Source: Ricinus communis
Taxonomy: Eukaryota > Streptophyta > Magnoliopsida > Malpighiales > Euphorbiaceae
NCBI RefSeq assembly: GCF_019578655.1
Contig: NC_063265.1
Span: 1,364,001-1,428,000 of the forward strand
DNA: 64,000 bases
Direction of reading: 5' to 3'
The notes under the pieces are model-generated. The model saw only the letters and a program-made list of their open reading frames with translations, did no database searches and was not told the origin of the DNA. Positions 47,106 to 58,300 of the stretch are shown one piece after another. The translations under genes were made by a program, and so were the position numbers. Within the stretch, counting starts at the first letter, position 1, and each line of letters starts with the position of its first letter.

Positions 47106-47984
47106 AATACTTATAAATTCTTACTATTATTTTAATTAATTTCATTTGTATTTTATAGACAATTATTTAAGTCATCATTTTATTTTCTCTTAATTTCATA
47201 ATTAGTCTCATAGATGAAAATATGCACTATAATTTAATGATTTTAATACTTGAAATACTCAACTTTATAAAAATTTCTTTATTTTAAATTACACTTTACT
47301 AACAATTAATTGCATAAGCTTTACTTTGGAAATGCAAGGAATATATATAGATATATTAATTATGTATGTGTATAAGTATATAGAAAAAAAATGGATATGA
47401 ATACCTAATTTAGTGTCTCAATTAAACAATTATTTTTTAAAAGTATTAAACAATAGTTTTTATAGCTTAGAAAATAACCATTTTGCTCCCTTAAATTTTC
47501 CTCTCCCCTACCTACACTCTCTCTCCCGTTTTCTCTTTTTCATCGTTGGATACCTTGGATCTCCCTCCGGTCATTGTATTTTTTGCTTGAGTTGAAACAT
47601 CGTCAACCTTACAGAAGTTGTCATTTAGAGTTTTGCCATTTGTTCACCGAAAAATTTAGCTTGAAGGAGAAAAGCATGAGGCGTGCAATTGCCATCCATT
47701 TTTTAGCTAGATCAGTGGCAATGTGGAGAAACTACCACTGATCTCCGACTCCCTAGCCCCAAGAACATCTACTTGGAGAGTCTCGCCTGTTGCCATCGCT
47801 AGTGGAGTGAGATTGCCTCTCGTCAAAGCTGATTCTTCATCTACCTGATTTACATAAACAAAGCAAAGTTAGGCTAAATCTTTGTATATTTAGACTCTTG
47901 GTGTTGAGAGCTTCGTGTTGCTAGTCTCGGATCTCATTTCCGATGACTTTGAACTTTTTTTTTTCTTTTCGTTTTAAGTTAGTT
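47106..47984. other. Intergenic DNA, no gene seen
   Basis: AT-rich up to 47450. From 47480 to 47880 the base composition is more balanced, suggesting part of an LTR or other repeat, but no domain or terminal repeat can be assigned. AGGCTAAATCTTTGTATATTTAGAC near 47872 resembles a word at 57963, so some repeat family is present. Confidence 0.4.
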
Positions 47985-48275
47985 TTGGGACTCAGCACGC
48001 CTGTGTTTCAGAATGTGCTGACTAGCACAACCTGGATCCTTGCCGTGCTGAGCTACAAATCGTATTTCTGCCTCTCTTCAGCACAGCTTGGATCTGGGCC
48101 GTGTTGCTCAGCACGGGCATATTTCTAGACCATGTCATTCTCAGAAACCGTGTTGCAAATAACTTCTTCTCACCCTGGGTAAAATGTTTCAGCATGCCCT
48201 CTGACCCTAGTCGTGCTCCTCAGCACGATCGTGTTATCAGGGCGTGTTGGCAGTCTGACGCGCCCGATTTTAGTC
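47985..48275. repeat. Clustered CAGCACG/CGTGCTG words
   Basis: The hyphenated inverted words CAGCACG and CGTGCTG or CGTGTTG recur about ten times in 290 bp. Such clusters are familiar from LTR or UTR regions of some plant Gypsy elements. No paired LTR or coding domain is visible, so the source element is not identified. Confidence 0.45.
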
Positions 48276-49990
48276 TAATTTCTCTCTAATTTTGATGTAC
48301 CTAGAAAAGCACCTGAGACACAAAGAAAACTAAAAGGGGTTGATTCTAATAGAAAAACATATAATTTTCCCTAACAATAACTCAAAATCAAGCATGCAAA
48401 TATGTGTAATAGCAAGAATATCAAATCGATCATTATTGAGGATGATGATCTTGATTATGATATTTATTTATATATTTTTATCTATCTTTATAATTTTTAT
48501 TATTTATATGAAAGTTTTGTTCTCTTTCATTTAAATATTATCTTTCACTATGAAAATATAATAAAATTTGATTTGTCTATATATATATATATATAATGAT
48601 TGGATTCATATACTCAAATATTAAAAAAAAATTAATTTTATATACTAAATTATAACTTTTAAAAACTTAAATATTTGATTATTAAATTTTAACAAGTTGA
48701 TACACTACTTTTTAAAAAGCTGATATGGATAGCATTTGACCTATTATTGATCTACTATATATACTCAATCGTAAATATTTACTAGATTCATACACCAAAT
48801 TGTACTTTTTAAAAATTTAAACACTTAATTATCAAATCTTAATAATTTCAAACACTATGTTTGTAATTAAGATGTATTTCCTAGAATTAGAATTATTATC
48901 TAATTAGAAAATTAATGTATTAATTAATATATTAGTTTTTAGGATAGAATTAGTATTATTATCTGATTAAAAAATTATTTATTAGTTAATATTAAAGTAT
49001 AATTAATATTTTATTTTTTAGAATTAGAGTTAGTGTTTAATTAGTAATGTAACTTACAAGTCAATAAATTAATAGAAAAATTATAAAATTACATGTAAGC
49101 TTGAATCCCATGTGTCAAAAAATGGTACACCTATCAAAACAAAAATTATTTATGTCAAAATTTAAGCATATATGTCAAAAGAAAATTTAGGTTTTAGAAA
49201 TTAATATATCCCAATTGTTTACATGTGTGTTGCACGACCATTATTATTATTTCGATTATAGAATTAAGTTGATAGATACAGTTTAATAAAATATTTAATA
49301 TTTAATATTAATTTATAATATTTTAAAAAATAATAGCAGACTAACTATTTTTAAATATATTTTTTAATTTTTTAAAATTTTATTAATGTAATAATATAAT
49401 TTTTTAAAATATTTATTAATCAATTTTAGTATTATATAATTTAATACTATAATTGCTATTATGATTTTTAGAATTAAAATTTTTTATCTAATTAAAAAAT
49501 TAATTTATTATTGAATATAATATTAAAAATCTAATTTAAGATGTTATTTTTTAGGATTAGGATTATTATATAATTAAAAAATAATTTATTAGTTAATATA
49601 ATATTAAAATAATTAATATGTTAATTTTTAGAATAGAGTTATTATTATTATCCGATTAGAAAATTATTTATTAATTAATTTACTATTAAAATATAATTAA
49701 TATCTATTTTTTTTTTAAATTAGAGTCAATATTTAACTAGGAATGTATTTATTAATCAATAAATTAATAGAAAAAATTATAAAATTATATATAAGCTTGA
49801 ATTTTACGTGTCAAAAATAGTAAATATATTAAAATAAAAAAATTTATTGTCAAAAATTAAGTACAAGTGTTAAAAAATTGAAAATGGTAGTGAAATAAAA
49901 ATAAAAAATTTAAAAAATTATTTTATTTTATTAATTTAAATAAAAAATTATGATAGCATTCATACTTTTCTCAAAATATTTTTGTCCTTG
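48276..49990. other. AT-rich repeat-derived DNA, including a reverse Helitron-like unit
   Basis: No gene. Two diverged direct repeats (48880-49190 and 49545-49880) share the order TTAGTTAATAT ... ATTAATAGAAAAA ... TATAAGCTTGAAT ... CGTGTCAAAA. The part 49211-49880 resembles the reverse complement of the Helitron-like units at 25120-26373. Its presumed 3' end is GTGCAACAC followed by TTTAC-like spacing, near 49211-49240. Confidence 0.45.
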
Positions 49991-50009
49991 AATAAAACTT
50001 TTAGGCCTA

Positions 50010-50574
50010 TTCTTTACAATAATTAAAATTGAAGTTATTTAACCCTTCCCATGATGAAGTAACGAAAAGCTATCATTTAACTCAAAATAATAATAATAAT
50101 AATAATAATAACCGCTGTGATTCACGCCTAATGTCTTCTCCTTCTTCTTCTTCTTCACCTGCGAAACTGCTTCTTCTTCTTCTTCTTCTTCATCACTTGC
50201 AAAACAGTTGTCATTAACGGATCCCCGCTTTTGACCTACTGGAACGTGTGTCCAGCTTGCAGTATTAAGGGAGAGTGAGCGAATTAGGTAACTATATGTT
50301 TACCAAAGTTTGTGTGGTAACTTAATTAATTATTATTAATATTGTTTCAAACTAATTTGGGCATGAAATATACAAATTTCCCATTCTTTTTAATCTATGG
50401 AGACAATGATATCTTTACTCTTTTCTTTAAGGTTATGAATCTTTTGCTACTGCAGTACTGTATTCTTAGAATTACTACTACATTCATTTTTCTTTTTTCG
50501 GCTTTTTCAGGTGTCTGTTAATATGATTATCTCTTTCCGATAGGTTTTATTTTTTATTTTGTTTATTACTTTTT
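50010..50574 (+). promoter_or_regulatory. FRS gene 5' region with probable leader intron
   Basis: An (AAT)n run (50085-50111) is followed by TTC-rich tracts (50133-50190), which look like a pyrimidine-rich plant 5' leader. A plausible 5'-UTR intron runs from a GTAACT donor (about 50289) to a TTTTTCAG acceptor (about 50510), 65 bases before the ATG. The transcription start is not identified. Confidence 0.4.
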
Positions 50575-53500
50575 ATGGAGATAGATCTTGAGCTGCCTTC
50601 TCAGGAGCACGAGAAACTAGTTACGGGATCAAATACAAATGTTGATGTAATGGATAGTGCAGATGTGTTGCATGTTACTGAAGAGGATATATATTCTCCT
50701 ACGGGTGAGCATCTTATAGGAGCCTGCAGACCAAATGAAATTGAAGGTTGTACTAGTGGGGATCTTGTGGAAGGTAGCACTATTAGAAATGATGTTCTTA
50801 ATAGAGGTGTGATCTGTGAGCCCCAAAATGGTTTAGAATTTGAAACAAAGGAGGCGGCATATTCTTTCTATAGAGAATATGCTCGATCTGTAGGATTTGG
50901 CATCACGATAAAGGCTAGTCGTCGTTCAAAAAAATCTGGTAAATTTATTGATGTAAAAATTGCATGTTCTAGATTTGGAAGTAAGCGTGAGTCAAGTACA
51001 ACTGTGACTCCACGATCATGCATAAAAACTGATTGCAAAGCAGGCTTGCATATGAAGAGGACACAGAATGAGAAGTGGATTATATATAGTTTCATAAAGG
51101 AGCATAATCATGAGATTTGTCCAGATGATTTTTATAATTCTATCCAGGGACGGAACAAGCAATCTGTTTTGGTTTCAGTTCAAAAGAAAGGGCTGCAGTT
51201 GGCTTTAGATCATGATGATATACAAGTTATGCTTGAGCATTTTATGTGCATGCAAGCAGAGAATCCTAATTTCTTTTATTCATTAGATCTCGACCACGAA
51301 AAACGTTTGAGAAATGTATTTTGGATTGATTCAAAAGCCAGGCACGATTATAGGTTTTTCTCTGATGTTGTCTTCTTTGATACTTTCTATGTTAGAAGCA
51401 ATTATAAGGTACCCTATGCTTCAATTATTGGAGTGAATCATCATTTCCAATTTGTGTTACTTGGATGTGCATTGATTGGAGAGCAGACCCCATCTACTTA
51501 TGTTTGGTTAATGCAGACATGGTATAAAGCAGTGGGTGGTCAAGCTCCTAAAGTAATTATTACTGAGCAAGAGAAATGCTTAAATGAAGCTGTTGGAAAT
51601 GTGTTCCCTAATGCACACCACTGTTTTTGTTTATGGCATGTACTGAGTAAGATGCCTGAGAATTTGTCTCGTGCTGTAACTCAAGGTGAAACTTTCCTGG
51701 CAAAATTCAACAAATGCATTTGTAGGTCTTGGACAGAAGAACAATTTGAAAAGAGATGGTGGAAAATGGTTGATAAATTTGAATTAAGAGAGGATGAGTG
51801 GTTCCAGTCATTGTATGAAGATCGTAAAAAGTGGGTGCCGACATATATGCAAGATATATTTTTGGCTGGGATGTCTACAGCTGAGAGATGTGGAAGTATA
51901 GCCTCTTTCTTTGACAAGTATATTCACAGGGAAGCTACATTGAAGGAGTTTATGGAGCAGTACAAATTATTTTTGCAAGACGGGTTTAGCATGGAAGCTA
52001 AAGCTGATTTTGAAACACAAAATAAACAACCTGCATTAAGATCTCATTCGGCTTTTGAGAAACAATTGTCAAGAGTCTACACAAATGCAATATTCAAGAA
52101 ATTTCAGGTTGAGGTTTTGGGTGTAGTTTCATGTCAGCTTCAAAAAGAAAGTGAAGATGGGGCAACTCTGAACTTTCGAGTTGATGATTTTGAAGAACGA
52201 TGGAATTTTCTTGTTGCTTGGAATGAAACAGCATCAGATATTCAATGTTCATGCCGTTCGTTTGAGTATAGAGGTTTTCTCTGTAAACATGCGATCCTTG
52301 TTCTTCAAATGTCTGGTGTTTCCAACATCCCATCCCACTATATATTGAAACGATGGACAAAAGATGCCAAAATCACTCAAATTGTTACTGAAGTATCAAA
52401 GCATCTTCCTTACCGGGTCCAGCGTTTCAATGATTTATGTAAACGGGCCATTAAACTTGGTGAAGCAGGGTCTCTATGTCAAGAGGCTTATCATATTGCT
52501 TTCAAGGCATTTGAAGAAGTCTTGCAAAGTTGTATAGGTGTCAACAACTCTGTTAGGATTGTTTTAGAACCAGGTGTATTGCCTGTTCATGGTTTTATTG
52601 ACACTGAAGAAGGGAACCATGGCAACAATATGGTTAAATCATCTAAGAAAAGAAAAAGATATAAGAAAAAGAAGGTTAGTAAAAGGTCAATTGGTTTAAC
52701 AGAAGATACTATTAACGGTGCTGCTGTTGAAAAATGTATGGCCTTACTTTTGAAGTAAATTTCTTTTCTTATTGTAGGTACTTTCTGAACCAGAAGAGAT
52801 GACCATCAGCTTGCAAGACAGCTACCAGCAATTGGTTTGTCATATTTGAAATTTAATCTTACTCAAGTGTTTGTTTGGATAGTTGCAATAATTGTATAGG
52901 TGTGCGGTATCACATTTCAATATGGATTCAAATTATGCAGGAGCAGATAAACTCCAGAGCACACACCACTGATAATTGCTATGTTCCACAACAGGACATG
53001 CGAGATATGGTATGAAATATCTGATATGTATCCACAAGATAGTGCACGAAGAAACTTGGTTTTGATATCATTGATTATGAAATTATTTTGACTTTACTGT
53101 TTCCCTTCTAATATTCCTTGATTTTACTGTAGGAATTGGGTTCTAGACCACCAACTATTGATGGTTTTTATGGTTCTCAACACAGCATGCAAGGAGTGGT
53201 ATGGAACTTTAAGTACTGATGCAATGCAAATAATGGTCATAAACTTTACTTCCTCACTGCCTGAAATGACTTTTGACATTTAAAATCTTTACAACTTAGA
53301 GAATAGTTTTATCACTATTTCACCTCTTAGATTTCTTTTAGCCACTCTATGACTATTTGTACACATATATTGTATATTGTAAAATATGATAGAACAACTA
53401 AGTAATAAAAATTAGTCATGCTAATAAAACTTGTAATTTAGTTGTTTTAATTTTGATTGAACTTTATATCTGCACATATATTAAACAGGCGAAGCTGTAT

Positions 53501-54131
53501 ATTTGGCATGCATAAGATTCTGTCTTTCTTCATAGTGACAGTGGTTGTACTTTCTCATATTACTACTCACAGGGACAATTGAACTCAATTTCTCCAATTC
53601 GTGATGGTTATTATAATAATCAACAGGGTGTACCAAGCCTGGTATGCTGCTTGCCAATATACTGGCCTAGGTCTCTTAACATCATGTTTTTCTAGCAAAC
53701 CTGTGATATAATGATGTTATTCTGACAAATTGATTTCCTTCATATTAAGGGGCAGTCACATTCAATACCAACATGTGTAAGTTCCTTTGGTGACCAACAA
53801 AGCTTGCAAGTACTGGTATTGGATTCTTAATGCTGCTGTTTAATTGAACTGTTTGATTTTAATTGTAATACGCAGTGATAAATGGTGGTTTGGGTTCATG
53901 GTGATTGCAGGGCCAGCTAGGCTTTAGAGCAACAACCGGAGAAGGCTGTTTTGACATCCATAGTAATTTGCAAGATATGGTATGCATTCAAAATGACTAA
54001 ATTAATAATTTAAATATTTGTATATCCCTTTCTATTTCCACAGTTAACAACTGCAGGAACTGCCTGTTGGCTCCACACAGTATCCTGGCATTGCACCAAA
54101 GCATCTACATGATAAGCACCCTGCAAGTTAA
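50575..54131 (+). CDS. FRS: FAR1-related sequence (FRS) transcription factor, 8 coding exons
   Basis: A nuclear protein of the FAR1/FHY3 family, domesticated from a MULE transposase. Family members bind promoters in light and growth signalling; the exact target here is unknown. Coding exons: 50575-52674, 52778-52834, 52941-53009, 53133-53198, 53573-53641, 53750-53815, 53911-53979 and 54057-54131, all GT-AG and all phase 0, giving 856 residues (close to FAR1 and FHY3). Exon 1 holds the FAR1 zinc-finger domain (about 97-183; Cys131, Cys154, His177, His179), the MULE domain (about 265-358, starting FFDTFY with Asp269), and the SWIM finger CSC...CKH (Cys558, Cys560, Cys570, His572). It ends in a basic stretch KKRKRYKKKK (691-700), a likely nuclear localisation signal. 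The small exons encode a repeated peptide. If intron 1 is kept, translation ends at 52756-52758 with 727 residues. No stops or frameshifts: it looks functional. Confidence 0.93.
52778..54131 (+). repeat. Array of seven small phase-0 exons encoding a C-terminal peptide repeat
   Basis: Exons of 57, 69, 66, 69, 66, 69 and 75 bases (the last includes the stop), separated by introns of about 77-374 bases. Most start with codons for G-Q or E-Q/E-L and share the pattern (G/E)-(Q/E/L)-x-x-S-x-P/T-x-x-D-G-x-Y/F-x-x-Q-Q-x-x-Q-x-L/M/V. Examples are GQLNSISPIRDGYYNNQQG and ELGSRPPTIDGFYGSQHS. Donors are GTATG or GTTTG. Since each is a multiple of three and phase 0, any one can be skipped without a frameshift. 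Confidence 0.85.
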
Positions 54132-56140
54132 CTCAAAAACATTGATAGGTTCTTGCACTCTGAAGGTATGATTGTAATCTTGTATATATAGTTTAGCTTC
54201 TTTGCTAGTAAAATTAGTTTTAGTACATTCCCAGCAGAATGAGAAAAAAAGAGAACACACAAAAAAACTTGTCAGCAAAGTTCTCCAGTGAGATTTCATG
54301 TCCATTCTTCCTCTCTTTTTAGATTTTTATTATTTATTGATTTATTTTTGTAAGGATGAGATGCCATGAACCCTTGTGCTTACAGGACAGTTGAATTTAC
54401 AGCATTTCTAGATTCGTTTTGGGGATCAGATATCGTAGTCATCCTGTGAAAGTAGTAATTAGAAAAGGCTATGTTAGTTTCTTGTTAAATAGTACAAATT
54501 ATAGTCATAGAATGGTGTTGGCTTGTTGCGGCAACTGGCAGACAAGCTAGTCCTGCAGGACTTCGATTGCTTTGTTCTCGGGGCACTGCAGCCTGCAAAG
54601 CACCTCTGACTGGTTCGGTCCCACTTACTATAATTATGGATTGAAAGATAATGAAATCAATTATTTTGTTCATTCTCTATGAAAATTTTGTAGCATGGTA
54701 TATTGGGCGTAGAAAACATTACAATTAATGTACATTTAAATGTAATTTTGATGACATCTGAATGTTACTTTTTTAGAAGTGGTTGCTTTTCACTGTAGAA
54801 GAAAAGCCATGCTGCTTTGGCAATCACTTGACCTACTATGAGAGCATGAACTGTTCAATATGATCAAGGAGATCCATTCTTAATAGATGGATTAACTTGG
54901 TCTTCCTGCAAAAAGTGGCTCTTGAAAGTACATTTTGTCATTACCATAGTCATACAATAGGAGAAAATGGCCATGTTGAGTATAGTGGTTGAAAAGGAAG
55001 CAATTCTAGATGCATCCCTATATGGTGTTTTGACACGACTTGCGAAAGAAGAGAACAAATTTCACTGAAAATGTATAGAAGCTTTGATACCAATGGAAGA
55101 TTTGAAGCTATGAATTGATACATATAATTTACAAGAAGAATCTGTTCCGTGATTGGTATCATAGAATGATTAGGAATACAAGTTTGCTAACTGTTTATCA
55201 TGCACATAAATATGTCTCAAGTGTAGTCTCCACAAGCCAACTGTTTGGCCGACTTGTAGCTTGACTTTTTGTTTTTCCTTATTAGGAGTCTGGTGGGTGG
55301 GAAAAGAAAATAAGGAAATATTGGAGGATCAAAAGAGAAGAAATAAAATAATGGAAGATGGGGAAAACAGCAAGAAAGAGCAAATGAGAGGTGAAATTAG
55401 GGGACAGTAGAAAGTTTAGCAAGCATGCTGCCTTCGCCTGAAACAACAGCAACCAGAGTGAAGGGGAAAAGGTAGAGAGCATGAGAAATTCTGTAAAACC
55501 CAGTTGTTTGGGATGCGGAGGCGGAAGAAGTTGATTTTCTAGGATGTTTAACCACTGGTACTTTTTTAGATGGACATGTGCGATCAATGAAAAAATATGT
55601 TTTGATAGAACCCATTTTCTTGTGTGTTGAGGTTCAATGGACCAGGAGTCATCTGAGAAAGTTGTGAAACCTCCCAGTTTCCTTACCCGACGAAAGAAGT
55701 TGCTAGCAAAAGGTGGAAGACATGATAATCAAAGTTGAAAAGAAGTATTGAACCTTGAATCCTTAAGCTCTTGATTTGCCTAAATCAGGTCTTATCAATC
55801 TAGGTGTGTGAATGACATGGTGAACTCGGTGCAGTAGACCCAGAAGATGTAGTTTTGTAAAATGTTTGGGTGGTGCTATAAGCCTGGTTTCAGATTGTTA
55901 ATTGTTTCAGTGGACTAATAAGAAGAGGAGATGCATGGTTATGCTCCAATTATGAATTTCTGTTTCTGCAATTGTTACTGCTGAATATAATTCTTTTGTG
56001 TTGTCGTAGGTGGATAACTAACTTTGAGAAACATCATTAAAGTTTATTAGTTAATTATTTATTCAGCTTTGTAATTATCCTATGGACAGTATGATTGTTC
56101 ATTGTAACTAATACTCTGTCTGCCACCGACGCACCATCAT
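54132..56140 (+). other. FRS 3' UTR and downstream flank
   Basis: A possible UTR intron runs from a GTATGA donor (about 54166) to a GCTTACAG acceptor (about 54386). The following sequence is gene-like in composition but has no protein domain on either strand. Short reverse-strand frames at 55282-55615 show nothing recognisable. The true polyadenylation site is not determined. Confidence 0.35.
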
Positions 56141-56716
56141 TACCGTTCTCTCTCTCCCCACCACCAATGCCAAACCACAGGGAAAAAGGCCAAAACAATT
56201 AACTATCCTAACATCAGCAAATCAATTCCAGAAATTCGCATTAACCAACACAAAAACAAATCCATGATTAATTGCTCAAAATTACCTTAGTTAAGTTTAA
56301 TCACGCAAAGCCAAATTTTCCTAAACACAAGCGAAAAAGATAAAATTAAAAAATAATAATGATCCCCAATTCATTAAGAAAACGAACGATTGAGCGCAGT
56401 TCCTTCTTCACCTGCACTTTTACTCATCAGTCCCACATCCCAATCAAATCTCAAAAATTAAAAAAGCAAAAGATTCTTTCAAAAACACTTGTCAAATAAA
56501 TTGCTCTCCTGCTTTAGGTCTTCAAGTAACATTTGCGACGAAGGAAGAGAATGTAAATTTTTTGTTTATTTTGAATTTTAGTTTTTTGGTTGATTTTTTC
56601 GTTTTTTTTTTTTTGTATTATTGTTTAATTGGTTACCGGTGACTAGGAGATTAAAAAAAGAGAAACTTATTATTAATTTTTTTACTAGTTCTAATTCTTG
56701 TATAATTTAATAAAGT
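56141..56716. other. Intergenic DNA, no gene seen
   Basis: AT-rich, with an ordinary composition and no recognised feature. Confidence 0.5.
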
Positions 56717-57229
56717 CAAAAAAGTATTTTTATGCTTTCACGGAATGATAACTTAGAGTATGTGTTTTCTTTTTAAGATAAAAAGCGGTAGATTTGTTTC
56801 TTTTATGATAAAAAAAATATTTTATCATTAAAAATATCGATTGATAAAGATTTAATTATTTTTATTCCGATCAGCCGTTATTATCATATTTCTCGTGTTT
56901 GATAATATAAGTTTAGAGCTTAATAATTCAAAAAGTAATTTTTTAACCGTTAAATCAATTTCATCGAATCAATAACTTTTTAAACCGTGATTTAATGATC
57001 AAATAACAAAATTAGAAGTTGCTAAGCTCCAAACTTATGTTATCAAATATGAGTAAATTGATAATGATGGTTAATTAAAATGAAGGTGGCTAAATCCTTA
57101 TAAATCAAGACTTTTTAACAATGAGATATCTTTCTTTTATCACGGTCTATAACCACATGTTTTATTCTGTCTCAGAGAAAATCATATACTCTAAGTTGTG
57201 AAACAGTAAACTCATGTGGTACTTTTTTG
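56717..57229. mobile_element. Foldback element, about 510 bp
   Basis: The ends are inverted copies. Left CAAAAAAGTA pairs with right TACTTTTTTG. Further in, AACTTAGAGTAT (56751) pairs with ATACTCTAAGTT (57186), and GATAATATAAGTTTAGAGCTTA (around 56902) pairs with TAAGCTCCAAACTTATGTTATC (around 57023). The arms are diverged. No coding content and no sure target duplication; a MITE or solo foldback of unknown class. Confidence 0.65.
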
Positions 57230-58300
57230 TACTTATTCCTAATTTAATTCTAGTAAATTTAAATTTTTTAAAAATTATTATATTTAGAAAATACTAAAAG
57301 TTCATATAATTTCACTTTAAATTATCATAATAAAAATATTATCTACATTATCAATTCTATTATACTAGAATTATATTTTTTTATCAATTTAGTTCTTCAA
57401 TCATATTGACTTTCAAAATGCATTAAGATTTTAGTGCAATGAACAAAATGTAGGGGGCAATTAATTTATTATACAAAAAAATCAAGAAGCAAATAGTATA
57501 AAACAAAATCTAGTTAACGATTGTTTGATAGGAATACTGGCGGAAGGACTTTTTAGCATAATATTATAAGATAAAATAATAATAATAATATAATTTTTAA
57601 ATGTTAAGAAGTAATTTAATATTAAAAATACGGGAAATATATAAAAATTATCCCATTTGAATTTTAATTAGCATGTGTTTTTGCTGTTAAATATGATTAA
57701 ACGAGAGGATGCTAAAATTATTTTTTAAAAACAATAGGACATGTTAGGATAGTCTAACAAAACTCAAGGTCATTAAGATAATTAAACCTTCAAATAATTA
57801 TACAATTTGTAATGAAAAATTGTGGAGCCATAATTTTCTTTTAAGTAATGTTCCTTATGTTTGAGTTATCAAGTTAAATTATGTTGGTATAAAGTTTGCT
57901 TTCGCCGCTAACTTTATTGCACAGCTTAATTCAGCCATTTTTTTAAATCTTTGAATATTTTAGCTAAATCTTTGCATATTTAGTCCATTTAGACTTTTCT
58001 TTAGAAAATTATACTAATTACATGTTTTTGTGAAAAAATACCAAAAACCCCCTTATTTTGAGTTATTATAATCTTAAGCTCTCTTTATATTTTTTTATGT
58101 TTTTTTTTTTTTTTTTTCTAATTTTCTTCTTTCTCTCTTTATACCAAAAACACCCACTTCTTTGTCAGCTTCCATTTCTGCATTTTTTTTAGGTTTAGTC
58201 TTTCCATTTTCTCCTTAATTTCAGCTTATTAACCTTTTTTTTTTTTAATTTTTTAATAGTTGTTATTTGTAGTGCTTCAATTTCTTTTCACCTTAGATCT
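57230..58300. other. AT-rich DNA, no gene seen
   Basis: Low complexity, with T runs near 58097-58118 and 58238-58248. If the downstream Ulp1-type gene is part of a MULE, its terminal repeat might lie here, but none was recognised. Confidence 0.45.

Noticed and set aside
50029..50217. A small open frame upstream of FRS with poly-Asn, poly-Ser and poly-Leu
   Set aside because: It comes from AAT and TTC microsatellites in the leader; at most an upstream ORF, with no evidence for translation.
55282..55615. Two overlapping minus-strand frames downstream of the FRS gene
   Set aside because: No domain, no splice context; probably antisense of FRS 3' flanking sequence.
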